A stretch of DNA of 64,000 nt from Sphingopyxis sp. 113P3 (GCF_001278035.1 NZ_CP009452.1:3815501-3879500); one strand, 5' to 3'; counted from the stretch's first letter, positions 43,610-53,536 are shown. The notes: generated by a model not told the origin, from the letters alone. Made by a program: numbers and translations.

Positions 43610-45031
43610 ATGCCTCGTTTCATTTTGACGACAACCGCGCTTTTCGGCCTGCTGGCAGGCTGCTCAGCGCCCGACCTCGGCCCCAGGCCGGTACCGGCGG
43701 CGCCCGAGTCGCTCGCATCCGATGCGTCCTTTGCCGATGCAGCGGGCGTGTGGCCCGTCGAGGACTGGTGGCAAGAATGGGGCGATAGCCAGCTCGACAC
43801 GCTGATCGCCGAAGGGCTCGCGGGTTCGCCCGACATCGCAGCAGCAGCCGCGCGCGTTCGCGCCGCCGATGCGCTCGCGCAGCAGGCGGGCGCCGCGCTC
43901 ATGCCGCGCCTCGGCGCCGAAGCGAGCGCCGGGGGCGTCCAGCAGAGCAAGACGATGGGTATTCCGCCGCAGTTTGTCCCCGACGGCATTCAGGATACTG
44001 GTCACGTCGCTGCGACCTTTTCCTTTGATCTCGACCTTTGGGGCCGGAACCGGGCCGCGCTTGCCGCCGCAACCTCCGAGGCCGAAGCGGCGCGCGTCGA
44101 TGCGGCGCAGGCACGCCTGATCCTGACGACCGGCGTCGCCGCGGCCTACGCCGATCTTGCAGGACAATATGCAGCGCTCGACGTCGCGCGCGAGGCGCTG
44201 CGCGTGCGCAGTGCGAGCGCGCAGCTGTCCGCCAACCGCACGCGCGCAGGGCTCGACAATCAGGCAAGCGCCAGCCAGGCCGACAGCCGCGTCGCTTCGG
44301 CGCGCGCCGACATTGCTGCGCTGGAGGAAGCGATCGCGCTGACCCGCAACCGGATCGCCGCGCTCGTTGGCGCTGGACCCGACCGCGGCCGGACGATCGA
44401 CCGCCCGAAGCTCGCCGCCCCCACGGTCGACTTGCCCGCAGGGGCCGGGATCGAGCTGATCGGGCGGCGTCCCGATATCGTCGCGGCGCGGCTCCGCGCC
44501 GAAGCCGCGGCGAAGCGTATCGATGTTGCACGCGCCGATTTCTACCCGAATATCAGCCTTTCGGCGCTCGTCGGCTTTCAATCGCTCGGGCTCGGCAACC
44601 TGTTCGCCGCGGGATCCAAATATGGCAGCGGCGGTGCCGCGATCACGCTGCCGATCTTCGAGGGCGGGCGTATCGAGGGTCGCTACCGCGGTGCGCGCGC
44701 CGACTATGACGCCGCCGTTGCACGTTATGACGGCACGCTTGTCGCGGCACTGCGCGACGTTGCCGACATCGTCGCGAGCCGGGCCGCGACAGCGCAGCAG
44801 CTTGCCGACCGCCGGGCCGCGCTCGCGGCCGCCGCGACCGCCGCCAATCTCGCCGGACTTCGCTATCGCGCGGGTCTCGACAATCAGCTCGTCCAGCTGA
44901 CCGCTGAGGATAGCATGGTTGCGCTGAGCCGTTCGGTCGCCGACCTCGAAGCGCGCCAGCGGACACTCGACATCGCCCTCATCCGCGCCCTTGGCGGCGG
45001 CTACCGGGCCCCGACCGCTACAGGAGAATGA
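43610..45031 (+). CDS. Outer-membrane efflux lipoprotein, NodT family
   Basis: TolC-like channel of an EmrAB-type tripartite pump, 473 residues from the ATG at 43610. A lipoprotein signal (MPRFILTTTALFGLLAGCSA) has its lipobox LLAGC. OEP motifs include WWQEWGDSQLDTLIAEGLAG and LIGRRPDIVAARLRAEAAAK. It is followed at once by the adaptor gene. Confidence 0.93.
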   Translation: MPRFILTTTALFGLLAGCSAPDLGPRPVPAAPESLASDASFADAAGVWPVEDWWQEWGDSQLDTLIAEGLAGSPDIAAAAARVRAADALAQQAGAALMPRLGAEASAGGVQQSKTMGIPPQFVPDGIQDTGHVAATFSFDLDLWGRNRAALAAATSEAEAARVDAAQARLILTTGVAAAYADLAGQYAALDVAREALRVRSASAQLSANRTRAGLDNQASASQADSRVASARADIAALEEAIALTRNRIAALVGAGPDRGRTIDRPKLAAPTVDLPAGAGIELIGRRPDIVAARLRAEAAAKRIDVARADFYPNISLSALVGFQSLGLGNLFAAGSKYGSGGAAITLPIFEGGRIEGRYRGARADYDAAVARYDGTLVAALRDVADIVASRAATAQQLADRRAALAAAATAANLAGLRYRAGLDNQLVQLTAEDSMVALSRSVADLEARQRTLDIALIRALGGGYRAPTATGE

Positions 45032-45033
45032 CG

Positions 45034-46200
45034 ATGGCCGACGACACGGCTACGGACGCAGCCGCTCCCCTCCCTGAAGTCAGTGAACATGACGAGGCGA
45101 AGGAAGCGAGGCTGGCGAAGCGCAAGAAGCTGCTCCGCATCCTCGCCATCGCCGTCGTCACGATCGCGGCGCTATGGGGTCTGTGGTACTTTCTGACCCA
45201 GGCCGGCCGCGTCTCTACGGACAACGCCTATGTCGGCGCCGACAGCGCGACGGTGACGGCCCTCGTCTCCGGACCGGTCAAAGAGGTCCGCGTCAGCGGC
45301 ACCCAGACGGTACGTAAGGGCGACATCCTCGTCATTCTCGACGACGCGGACCAGCGCATCGCGCTAGCCGATGCCGAAGCCACGCTGCGACAAGCGCGCC
45401 AGCGTTACGGTCAAGCCGACGCGACGGCTGACGCTGCGCGTTCGCGGGTCGCAGCGCGCGGCGCGGAAATCGCACAGGCGCGGGCACGGCTGCGCGACGC
45501 CGAGGCGACCGTCGAGCGTGCTCGCGCTGAACTGGCGCGGCGCGAGAGCATAGCCGGGACCGGAGCGGTATCGAGCGAAGAACTGACCGCGGCGCGTGCG
45601 GCTCTAAAGCAGGCTCAGGCGGCCCGCGACCTCGCAGCCGCGGGCGTCACCTCGGCGCAGGCGACGCGCGGTTCCGCCGCGGGCGACCTCGGTGCAGCGG
45701 AGGCGGTCGTGCGCGGCACGACGATCGACACCGCCCCGGACGTCGCGGCGGCACAGGCGCGCGTTGAAAAGGCTCAGCTCGACCTTGCGCGGACCGTGAT
45801 CCGGGCGCCGGTGGATGGCATCGTCACGAACAAGCAAGTGCAGGTCGGCCAGCGGATCGCCGCGGGTGCGCCGATCATGGTGATCGTGCCGATCGACGCC
45901 GCCTATGTCGACGCCAATTACAAGGAAAGCCAGTTCAAGAAGATCCGGCTCGGCCAACCGGTCGAACTGACCTCTGATTATTATGGCGGCGACGTTGTCT
46001 ATCACGGCAAGGTCGTTGGGATCGCCGGCGGAACCGGCGCAGCCTTCTCCCTTATCCCGGCCCAGAATGCGACGGGAAACTGGGTGAAGGTGGTGCAACG
46101 TCTGCCGGTGCGCATTGCGCTCGATCCCAAGGAACTGAAGGCGCATCCGCTGCGCGTCGGCCTGTCGATGGAAGCAACCATCGACACGCGCGGCCGGTAA
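45034..46200 (+). CDS. Periplasmic adaptor, HlyD/EmrA family
   Basis: Links the inner-membrane pump to the outer-membrane channel. The ATG at 45034 has AGGAG seven bases ahead, giving 388 residues. There is one transmembrane helix near 30-52 and a lipoyl-type motif (RVSTDNAYVGADSATVTALV). A long alpha-hairpin with repeated Ala/Arg follows, and then the matching half-motif (DLARTVIRAPVDGIVTNKQV). Typical EmrA architecture. Confidence 0.93.
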   Translation: MADDTATDAAAPLPEVSEHDEAKEARLAKRKKLLRILAIAVVTIAALWGLWYFLTQAGRVSTDNAYVGADSATVTALVSGPVKEVRVSGTQTVRKGDILVILDDADQRIALADAEATLRQARQRYGQADATADAARSRVAARGAEIAQARARLRDAEATVERARAELARRESIAGTGAVSSEELTAARAALKQAQAARDLAAAGVTSAQATRGSAAGDLGAAEAVVRGTTIDTAPDVAAAQARVEKAQLDLARTVIRAPVDGIVTNKQVQVGQRIAAGAPIMVIVPIDAAYVDANYKESQFKKIRLGQPVELTSDYYGGDVVYHGKVVGIAGGTGAAFSLIPAQNATGNWVKVVQRLPVRIALDPKELKAHPLRVGLSMEATIDTRGR

Positions 46201-46206
46201 CACACA

Positions 46207-47751
46207 ATGGCCAGCACCGCCGCCCCGACCCTCCCGGCGGAGCCGCAACCGCTCTCGGGCGTACGGCTGATCGCCGCGGCCGTCGCGCTTGCGCTCGCCA
46301 ATTTCGTCGTGGTGCTCGACACGACCATTGCCAATGTATCGGTGCCGCACATCGCGGGGGGTCTTGCGGTGTCGCCGACGCAGGGAACCTGGGTGATAAC
46401 GAGCTATGCCGTCGCCGATGCCATCAGTGTCCCGCTTACCGGCTGGCTCGCCGCGCGCTTTGGCACGGTTCGCTGGTTCCTGATCTCGATCGCAGGCTTC
46501 GGCCTCTTCTCCTTCCTCTGCGGCGTGTCGCGCACGCTCGATGCGCTGATTCTGTTCCGCGTCCTCCAGGGCCTGTCAGGCGGACCGCTGATGCCGCTAT
46601 CGCAAATCCTGCTTCTGCGTATCTTTCCCAAAGAGAAGGCCGGGGTCGGCCTTGCCATCTGGGCCATGACCACGACCACGGCGCCGATTCTCGGGCCGAT
46701 CCTGGGCGGCGTGATCAGCGACAATTGGAGCTGGCCGTGGATCTTCTTCATCAACCTCCCCGTCGTCGCAGTCTGTGCCTTCGGTGTTGGCAGCATGCTC
46801 GGCGGGTTCGAGACCAAGCGGGTCAAGGCGCGCATCGATACCATTGGGCTCATCCTCCTCGTCCTCTCGGTCGGTGCCTTTCAGATCATGCTCGACACCG
46901 GGCGCGAGCATGACTGGTTTGGCTCGACCTGGATCGTCGGCCTCGCGATCGTGGCCGCGATCAGCTTCATCGCCTTTGTCATCTGGGAACTGACCGACGC
47001 CAATCCGGTCGTCGATCTGCGCGTCTTCCGCTTCCGCGGTTTCAGCTTCGCGACGATCGCCATATCACTCGGTTTCGGCGCTTTTTTTGCGCAGGTCGTG
47101 CTGACCCCTTTGTGGCTGCAGCAGGTCGCAGGCTATACCGCGACCGACACCGGCTTCGTCGTCGCCTGGCTCGGGGTATTTGCCGTGCTTCTGTCACCTG
47201 TTGCGGCGGGGTCGATCGGCAGGATCGACATTCGCATAACGATCAGTGCCGGCATATTGTGGATGGCTTTCATCTCGACCCTGCGCGCGGGTTGGACCGC
47301 CGATGTCGATTACTGGACGCTCGCCTGGCCGCACATATTGCAAGGGATTGGGATGCCCTTTTTCTTCGTTGGGCTGACCGCGCTTGCGCTATCGAGCGTG
47401 CCGATGAAGGACCAGACCAGTGCGGCGGGGCTGATGAGCTTTCTGCGCACCCTGAGCGGCGCGATCGGCACCGCTATCGCGACCACCGCTTGGGACGATT
47501 CGACCGCCAGCGCGCGTGCGCAGCTCGTTGCCACCATGAACGATGCCGGCGGCGCGATGGACCAGCTCCAGCAGGCGGGGCTGACGCTCGAACAGGCACG
47601 CGCCGCAGTCACCCGCATGGTCGAGGTCCAGGCCTCGACGCTGGGGGTCCTTCATCTCTTCCTCGCCGCAGGAGTGGTCTTCCTCATCGCCGCGGCCGCC
47701 GTATGGTGTGCGCCGCGTCCCAAGCAGATATCGATGGGTGCTGCACATTAA
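46207..47751 (+). CDS. MFS drug exporter, DHA2 (EmrB) family
   Basis: Proton-driven exporter with 14 predicted transmembrane segments, 514 residues. Motif A-like and DHA2 signatures are visible: NFVVVLDTTIANVSVPHIAG and PLTGWLAARFGTVRWFLISI. Motif C lies in the fifth helix (ILGPILGGVISDNWSWPWIF). Third gene of the TetR-controlled efflux operon; substrates unknown, probably amphipathic toxicants. Confidence 0.95.
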   Translation: MASTAAPTLPAEPQPLSGVRLIAAAVALALANFVVVLDTTIANVSVPHIAGGLAVSPTQGTWVITSYAVADAISVPLTGWLAARFGTVRWFLISIAGFGLFSFLCGVSRTLDALILFRVLQGLSGGPLMPLSQILLLRIFPKEKAGVGLAIWAMTTTTAPILGPILGGVISDNWSWPWIFFINLPVVAVCAFGVGSMLGGFETKRVKARIDTIGLILLVLSVGAFQIMLDTGREHDWFGSTWIVGLAIVAAISFIAFVIWELTDANPVVDLRVFRFRGFSFATIAISLGFGAFFAQVVLTPLWLQQVAGYTATDTGFVVAWLGVFAVLLSPVAAGSIGRIDIRITISAGILWMAFISTLRAGWTADVDYWTLAWPHILQGIGMPFFFVGLTALALSSVPMKDQTSAAGLMSFLRTLSGAIGTAIATTAWDDSTASARAQLVATMNDAGGAMDQLQQAGLTLEQARAAVTRMVEVQASTLGVLHLFLAAGVVFLIAAAAVWCAPRPKQISMGAAH

Positions 47752-47789
47752 GGCTTGGAAGCGGACGGATACTGCCCGCCCCGAAGCGT

Positions 47790-50255
47790 TCAGAAGTTGA
47801 ATTTCGCCGTCACGCCGTAACTCGGGCTGCGGCCCGGGAAGCGTACGGCCGTGTTCGCATTGGTCGCCGCCGACATCCAGTAATAGGTGTCGGTGATATT
47901 CTTGCCCCAGATCGACACGTCCCATTTTCGGTCCTGGCTGTAGAGGCCGAGGCTGGCGTTGAGAATGCCATAGCCCTTGATCTGGAGGGGTTCGAAATCC
48001 TCGATCGTGCTGCCCGTCCTCGACTGGTAGCGGCCGTTGAGGATCGCGCGGATCCCGAGCCTGTCGCCGACCGGTGCGTCATAGGTGAGCGTCGCCGCAC
48101 CTGAGAATTTGGGGCTGTAAGGGAAGGCGAAACCGCCGAAGTCGAACGGCTGGCCAGCCGCGTTGATCCCGACATAGCCCTGGATTTCGGTCTTGAGCCA
48201 GGTCGCTGCCACGCTGAGGTTCAGGCTGTCGGTCACATCGATGCTGAGATCGCCGTCGAGGCCATAGGCGCGCGACTTTGGGATGTTATCGAGCCGAAGC
48301 AGCGTCGTGTAGATCGGGTCGGCGAAATAGACTGCAAGCTGCTTGTCGCGATAATCATAATAGAAGGCCGCGAGATTGAGGTGCATGCGCCGGTCGGCAA
48401 GGCCAAGCTTGGTGCCGACTTCATAGGCCGTGAGCTGTTCCTGACGCGCCGGGCGGTTCTGCGTCGCGATATTGGCCGCGTTGACCGGGGTCGAGCCCGA
48501 TTTGTAGCCCCGCGATACCGAGGCGTAGAGCAGCGCATCGTCCCCCGCATCCCAGGTCAGCGCGCCGCGCCACGCGACATTATCCTCTTTCAGCGTCGAG
48601 GTGACCGCGCCGAAACGACCGGTGTCGACATCGAAGGTGTTGCACTGGTTCGCAGCAATGGGTGGCGTGAAGACGCCGTAGACCTGGAAGAAGAAAGCGC
48701 GGTTGAACAGGTTGACGTTGGGCAGCATCGAATCGCCAATCGAGCGCGAGCATCCTTCATATTCCTGCCGGTCCTTCGTGTAGCGAATGCCCGTGGTGAG
48801 CTTCAGCGTTTCGCTGAGCTGCCAGTCGGCGCTTGCGAACAGGCTCCACGTTTCGGTGTCGAACGCCGCCTGATCGCGATAGGTGCGGAAGGATTGCGCA
48901 ACGTCGAGAGCAGTGTAGCCGGGCGCGTTGAACGGTGTGTTCAAGAGGTCGAGCTGGAGAATCAACGCGCGGATCGCGCCGACATTGGCATTCTGGCCGA
49001 GAAGCGTCTGGTTGGTGTCGGAGAGCGTGTCATTGGCGTAATAGCCGCCGATCACCCAGTCGGCGGGACCCGTCGATCCCTGGAAGCGGAGTTCCTGGGA
49101 GATACTCTCGATGCGGCCTTCGGCGTGCTGGATGAGGATCTCGTAGGGGGCGCCGCTCCAGTCATATTTGGCGTTGCGCTTCACGCGGTTGTAGCCGGTG
49201 AGCGAAATGAAACTCAGATCGTCGGTGAGATCGAACTGGATGAGCCCGCGCAATCCGACGAAATCGCTGTCCTCCTTCAAGGGGCCGTCGATGCCGGGGC
49301 CGATGCCGATATCCCCGCCCCGCACCGAGCGCGGCGCCCAGTCGGCACTGTTCGAATCCCAGCGGGCTGCGTTGTCCGCGACAAATTGCGGCAGGCCGGG
49401 TGCATTGAAGAGGCTGAAAATGGTACCGCTGGCGGGGTTGGTGTTGGGCGTGAAGCCCACCGCCTGCCCCGCGAGGGTGTCGGACTTGTTGACCCACACA
49501 TTCGCCCCGATCTCGATCTTCATGCCGTCGGTGGGTTCGGCGGTGACCGTCAGCCGCCCGCCATAGCGATGCACCTCGCCCAGCTTTTCGTCCCGCGAAA
49601 TGCTGTGCTGCCACCCCTCCCAACTGTCCTCGGTGCGGAATGCGAAGCGCGCCGCGACCGCGTCGCCGAGCGGGATGTTGAGGAAGGCTTCGCTGTTGAG
49701 CGTTTGCTGGCTGCCGCCCTCGACCGTGACGCCGCCGGAAAACTCGCCGAACTTTGGCTTGGCTGTAATGAAGTTCACGAGGCCGCCGGTGGTGTTGCGT
49801 CCATAGAGCGTGCCTTGCGGTCCTTTGAGCACCTCGACGCGTTCAAGGTCGTAGACCGGGCCGCTGTTCATGAAGGGATAGGCGAGTGCGACTTCGTCCT
49901 GATAGGTTCCAACAGTCGACGTCGCCGACAGGTTGATCGTGTTGAAGCCGATCCCGCGCAGCGTATAGATGGGAATCCCCTGATAACCGCGCGAGACGTT
50001 GAGGCTGGGCACCACGGCCTGAAGATCCTCGGTCGAGGTCACGCGCAGATTTTCGAGCGTGTCGCCTGAGAAGGCCTGGATCGCGAGGCCAATGTCGTTG
50101 ATCGCCTCGGCGCGGCGCTGCGCGGTCACGACGATCACTCCGTCGTCCGCGGTCACCGCCTCGTTTCTTTCCGCATCCTGCGCCTGGGCGGGCGCCGTCG
50201 CAAGCGCTGCAATCCCGATTCCCGCCAACAGAAGCGACCGTCCCGTCATGCCCAT
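47790..50255 (-). CDS. TonB-dependent outer-membrane receptor
   Basis: Active-uptake receptor, 821 residues from the ATG at 50255 with GGAGG five bases ahead. It has a signal peptide (MTGRSLLLAGIGIAALATAP, then AQAQ) and a TonB-box-like VIVVTAQRR. The plug domain (GLAIQAFSGDTLENLRVTST; VEVLKGPQGTLYGRNTTGG) is followed by a 22-strand barrel ending in the usual phenylalanine (VTAKFNF). It is divergent from a TetR gene, with two copies of its predicted operator in between. The neighbours suggest a lipidic or isoprenoid-like carbon substrate rather than iron. Confidence 0.94.
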   Translation of the reverse strand: MGMTGRSLLLAGIGIAALATAPAQAQDAERNEAVTADDGVIVVTAQRRAEAINDIGLAIQAFSGDTLENLRVTSTEDLQAVVPSLNVSRGYQGIPIYTLRGIGFNTINLSATSTVGTYQDEVALAYPFMNSGPVYDLERVEVLKGPQGTLYGRNTTGGLVNFITAKPKFGEFSGGVTVEGGSQQTLNSEAFLNIPLGDAVAARFAFRTEDSWEGWQHSISRDEKLGEVHRYGGRLTVTAEPTDGMKIEIGANVWVNKSDTLAGQAVGFTPNTNPASGTIFSLFNAPGLPQFVADNAARWDSNSADWAPRSVRGGDIGIGPGIDGPLKEDSDFVGLRGLIQFDLTDDLSFISLTGYNRVKRNAKYDWSGAPYEILIQHAEGRIESISQELRFQGSTGPADWVIGGYYANDTLSDTNQTLLGQNANVGAIRALILQLDLLNTPFNAPGYTALDVAQSFRTYRDQAAFDTETWSLFASADWQLSETLKLTTGIRYTKDRQEYEGCSRSIGDSMLPNVNLFNRAFFFQVYGVFTPPIAANQCNTFDVDTGRFGAVTSTLKEDNVAWRGALTWDAGDDALLYASVSRGYKSGSTPVNAANIATQNRPARQEQLTAYEVGTKLGLADRRMHLNLAAFYYDYRDKQLAVYFADPIYTTLLRLDNIPKSRAYGLDGDLSIDVTDSLNLSVAATWLKTEIQGYVGINAAGQPFDFGGFAFPYSPKFSGAATLTYDAPVGDRLGIRAILNGRYQSRTGSTIEDFEPLQIKGYGILNASLGLYSQDRKWDVSIWGKNITDTYYWMSAATNANTAVRFPGRSPSYGVTAKFNF

Positions 50256-50278
50256 CAAACCCTCCCATTTACGATTCT

Positions 50279-50308
50279 TATCAGACGTGATAGTTATCAT
50301 TGCTGATA
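50279..50308. promoter_or_regulatory. Tandem TATCA-N4-TGATA operators, TonB receptor/TetR divergent promoter
   Basis: Two perfect palindromes, TATCA-GACG-TGATA (50279-50292) and TATCA-TTGC-TGATA (50295-50308), have centres 16 bases apart. They lie 24 bases ahead of the receptor start and 64 ahead of the TetR start. Only four such sites were noticed in the window and all lie in this locus. Confidence 0.8.
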
Positions 50309-50371
50309 GATATTGCAACAGCAATTGCAATTTCGGGCGAGGGATGGTCTTTCGAGCCCCAAGGAGCTGAG

Positions 50372-51019
50372 ATGGCAAGCGCAAGCGAGAAAACCGAAAG
50401 CCGGACGCGCGGATCGATCCGAGAAGCCCTGCTCGATGCGGCGAGCGCCCTGATGCGCGAGCAGGACAAGATCGACGTCGGCATCGTCGACATCGCGGCG
50501 CGCGCGGGCGTGAATCACGGGATGATCCGCTATTATTTCGGCGACAAGGAAGGGATGCTCGCCGCCCTGCTCGACCGCGACGTCATGCGGGCGATCCGCC
50601 AGCTCGACGCCCTGTTCCGGCTGAACGTGACCGCGACCGAACGCATGCGCATTCACCTCGAGGGCATCCTCGATACCTATTACCGCATTCCCTACCTGAA
50701 CCGACTGATCCAATATATGGTCCGTGACGCCGAGCCCGAACGGGTGCGGCACATTGGCGACGAGCTGCTAAAGAAGATCGCAGGCGCACAGGCACGCATC
50801 ATCGAGGAGGGCATCGCCGCCGGCGAGTTTCGCAAGGTCGACCCCAAACTCTTCTACTTCAATACGATCGGTGCGGCCGACGGCCTCTACTCGAACCGGC
50901 TGACGCTGCAGGTGGTGTTCGAGGGCAAGCCCCACGCCGACGATGACTTGCACGCCCGCTACCGGAAACACACCGTCGAGACGCTGCTGGCCGGACTGGT
51001 GAAGGATTATCAGGCTTGA
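50372..51019 (+). CDS. TetR-family regulator of the TonB receptor/acyl-CoA dehydrogenase locus
   Basis: Putative local repressor, 215 residues. The ATG at 50372 has AAGGAG five bases before it. The N-terminal helix-turn-helix (RGSIREALLDAASALMREQD, DIAARAGVNHGMIRYYFGDK) is intact, and the ligand domain is helical. Predicted operators lie upstream of it, over its own stop codon ahead of the next gene, and 2.5 kb away. The inducer is unknown, but an acyl-CoA intermediate would fit the neighbours. Confidence 0.9.
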   Translation: MASASEKTESRTRGSIREALLDAASALMREQDKIDVGIVDIAARAGVNHGMIRYYFGDKEGMLAALLDRDVMRAIRQLDALFRLNVTATERMRIHLEGILDTYYRIPYLNRLIQYMVRDAEPERVRHIGDELLKKIAGAQARIIEEGIAAGEFRKVDPKLFYFNTIGAADGLYSNRLTLQVVFEGKPHADDDLHARYRKHTVETLLAGLVKDYQA

Positions 51020-51022
51020 TAA
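51007..51022. promoter_or_regulatory. TTATCA-N4-TGATAA operator upstream of acyl-CoA dehydrogenase 1
   Basis: Perfect 16-base palindrome, TTATCA-GGCT-TGATAA, that includes the stop codon of the TetR gene and lies 28 bases ahead of the dehydrogenase start. Its place inside coding sequence suggests a second, independently repressed promoter for the dehydrogenase. Confidence 0.76.
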
Positions 51023-51050
51023 TTTATCCCTCTGTCCGCATAGGCGGGGG

Positions 51051-52148
51051 ATGGATCTGGAATTTAGTGAGGAAGAGCGACTGCTGCGCGATTCGCTCGC
51101 GCGCTTTCTGACGCAGCGGTTTCCCTTCGAGAAGCGGCGGGGCTTGCGCGGCGCCGAGGCGCAGCTCGCTGCGTGGCGCGAAATCGACGCAGCCATCGGG
51201 GTCGGGGCCGCCCCGCTTCCCGAACATGTCGGCGGCTTCGGCGGCGGACGCGTCGCAGCGATGATCGTCGCCGAGGAACTGGGCGCGGCGCTTGCCGTCA
51301 CACCCTTCATCGACTGCCATGTCCTGTCGGCGACGCTGCTGCTTGCGCTGGGCGAGGATGCGCGCGCGAGAGCGATCGCGCGCGGCGACGCGCTGGTGAT
51401 CACCGCAATCGAAGAACCGCAAACCCGCGGCGACATTGCCGCAACCCGTGCGCGCGCCATGGCTGCGCCGGGCGGCTGGGCGCTCATCGGCCGGAAGATC
51501 GCGGTCCCCTTCGCCGCCGAGGCGAGCGACATCTTGCTTCCCGCACGCGACGAGGGCGGGCAGCTGCGCATCTTTCAGCTTCGCCCGGCGTCCCTGTGCG
51601 ACAAGCTCCACGCGTATCGGGCGATCGACGATGCACCCGCCGCCGACCTGCTCCTCGACGGGGTGCGGGTCGATACGGCGAGCGAGATCGGACGCGGGCG
51701 CGACGCCGAGGCGGCGCTACATGCCGCGGTCGAGGCCGCGGTTGCCGCGCTGTGCGCCGAGGCCGCGGGGCTCGCGCGGGTTCTCCTCGACGATACGCTT
51801 GCCTATACCCGCCAGCGCCGACAGTTCGGACAGCCACTCTCGAGCTTCCAGGCGCTCCAGCACCGCATGGTTGACATGCTGCTGCTGCGCGAGGAGATCT
51901 CGGCAGCCGCGCTGCTTGCGGCCCTGAAGCCTCGCGACGCGCGCGCGAGTGCCGGGGCCAAGGCGACCGTGAATGAAGCGATCCGCAAGATCGCACAGGA
52001 AGCGGTACAGCTGCATGGCGCGATGGGGATGACCGAAGAGCTGCGCGTCGGCCATTATTTCAAGCGCGCGACCGCCATCGAACAGCGGCTGGGGACGAGC
52101 GATGCGCATGTCGCACGCTATGCAGCGGCGATGCAGCGCGCGGGCTGA
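51051..52148 (+). CDS. Acyl-CoA dehydrogenase family protein, short subunit
   Basis: FAD-dependent alpha,beta-dehydrogenation of an acyl-CoA, probably as one half of a heteromeric enzyme. It is 365 residues with an N-terminal helical domain (MDLEFSEEERLLRDSLARFL) and a weakly conserved middle barrel. The C-terminal helices include YTRQRRQFGQPLSSFQALQH and KIAQEAVQLHGAMGMTEELR. The middle part lacks the usual clear WITNG-type flavin motif. Its shortness and pairing with a second, longer dehydrogenase resemble two-gene alpha2beta2 dehydrogenases of steroid and dicarboxylate catabolism. Confidence 0.88.
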   Translation: MDLEFSEEERLLRDSLARFLTQRFPFEKRRGLRGAEAQLAAWREIDAAIGVGAAPLPEHVGGFGGGRVAAMIVAEELGAALAVTPFIDCHVLSATLLLALGEDARARAIARGDALVITAIEEPQTRGDIAATRARAMAAPGGWALIGRKIAVPFAAEASDILLPARDEGGQLRIFQLRPASLCDKLHAYRAIDDAPAADLLLDGVRVDTASEIGRGRDAEAALHAAVEAAVAALCAEAAGLARVLLDDTLAYTRQRRQFGQPLSSFQALQHRMVDMLLLREEISAAALLAALKPRDARASAGAKATVNEAIRKIAQEAVQLHGAMGMTEELRVGHYFKRATAIEQRLGTSDAHVARYAAAMQRAG

Positions 52149-52285
52149 CGTCCGACGCGGGCGCGAGGAGCGGCGCAGGATGGAGGGCAGTGCGCCATGG
52201 TTGCGACAATCCGAAGAGACCGCAACTTTCTCTCGAGAGGGCAAGTCCTCAAATTTCACAGTCTCGCTCGTCGAGAGAGGCGCCG

Positions 52286-53515
52286 TCAGAGGCCGAGCAC
52301 GGCCTTTGCAAGAATGTTGCGCTGAATTTCATTCGATCCGGCGTAGATCGACCCCGCGCGCTCGTTGAAATAGCGCAGCGGCGCAATGGCCTGCCAGGGC
52401 GCGCCGGTCAGATGGCCGTCCGCGGGCGGGACATGCGAGGGCACAGCGGCGCCCGGATGGCCCGCATGCGGCTGAAAGGCCGTACCCGCAGGACCCGCAG
52501 CCTCATAGTCCAGCTCGGTGATATGCTGCGCGAGTTCGGTCGCCATGATCTTCAGCAGCGACGCCATCACTCCGACGCTTTTCCCTTGTCCCGCCGAGGA
52601 CAGAAGGCGCAGCTCGATCATCTCCAATATATCGACGCGGATGCGCGCGCGGGCAATCTTGTGTGCAAAGACAGGATCGTCGCCCAGCATCCCTTCGCCT
52701 GCGGGGGTTTGGGCGGCGCGGCGTGCGAGCGCGTCGACCCGCATTGCGAGCCCCGGCGCATGCGCCGACCCGCCGCGTTCGAACTCGAGCAGATATTTGG
52801 CAACGGTCCAGCCACGATCCACCGCGCCAATCACATTGGCCTTCGATGACCGGGCGTTATCGAAAAAGACCTCGGCCTGGATCGTTTCTCCCGAGATCAT
52901 CGTCAGCGGGCGAACCGTGACCCCGGGCTGATCCATTGGGACGAGCAGAAAAGTTATCCCCTGCTGCGGCCGCTCGCCTTTCGAGGTTCGGACGAGGCAG
53001 AAGATCCAGTTGGCCTCCTCTGCGTGCGTGGTCCAGATTTTCGATCCGTTGAGGACGAAATCGTCTCCGTCGGCGACTGCGCTCATCTGAAGGGCCGCAA
53101 GATCGGACCCCGCGCCCGGCTCTGAATAGCCCTGGCAGAAGAAGATTTCGCCCGACAGGATGCGCGGCAGGAACCGGTTCTTCTGCTCCTCGGTCCCAAA
53201 GGCCGCGATGACATGGGCGACCATGTGGATCCCCATCGGCGAGAGCGGGGGCGCGCCGGAGCGGGCGCGTTCGCGCGCCCATAGGTAGAATTGAGCCGCG
53301 CTCCAGTCGCGCCCGCCATGCTCGGGTAGCCAGTGCGGCGCTGCGAGACCATGCGCATGGAGTTTCGACTGCCAGGCCATCGACACGCCATGATCGGCAT
53401 AGACGCTGGTCATACCCGCCGCGCCGGCGCGCAGCTCCGCCGTCAGTTCGCGCTCGAGCAAGGCCCGCATCTCGCGCGCGAATTCGGCTTCGGCATCGCT
53501 CCACTCGAGGTTCAT
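52286..53515 (-). CDS. Acyl-CoA dehydrogenase family protein, long subunit
   Basis: FAD-dependent acyl-CoA dehydrogenase, about 409 residues from the ATG at 53515, which is seven bases from GGG; an adjacent ATG and one at 53533 are alternatives. Flavin-binding and domain motifs are clear: FFCQGYSEPGAGSDLAALQM, FVLNGSKIWTTHAEEANWIF and MISGETIQAEVFFDNARSSK. The C-terminus (NERAGSIYAGSNEIQRNILA) has the FAD/tetramer motif. It converges with the short dehydrogenase and diverges from the MpaB-like gene across an operator copy. Confidence 0.93.
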   Translation of the reverse strand: MNLEWSDAEAEFAREMRALLERELTAELRAGAAGMTSVYADHGVSMAWQSKLHAHGLAAPHWLPEHGGRDWSAAQFYLWARERARSGAPPLSPMGIHMVAHVIAAFGTEEQKNRFLPRILSGEIFFCQGYSEPGAGSDLAALQMSAVADGDDFVLNGSKIWTTHAEEANWIFCLVRTSKGERPQQGITFLLVPMDQPGVTVRPLTMISGETIQAEVFFDNARSSKANVIGAVDRGWTVAKYLLEFERGGSAHAPGLAMRVDALARRAAQTPAGEGMLGDDPVFAHKIARARIRVDILEMIELRLLSSAGQGKSVGVMASLLKIMATELAQHITELDYEAAGPAGTAFQPHAGHPGAAVPSHVPPADGHLTGAPWQAIAPLRYFNERAGSIYAGSNEIQRNILAKAVLGL

Positions 53516-53536
53516 CATTCCACCCGTTGCCATTAA

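Noticed and set aside
48381..50069. Plus-strand open frame of about 560 codons opposite the TonB receptor
   Set aside because: Mirror of the receptor coding frame with no family features or ribosome site.
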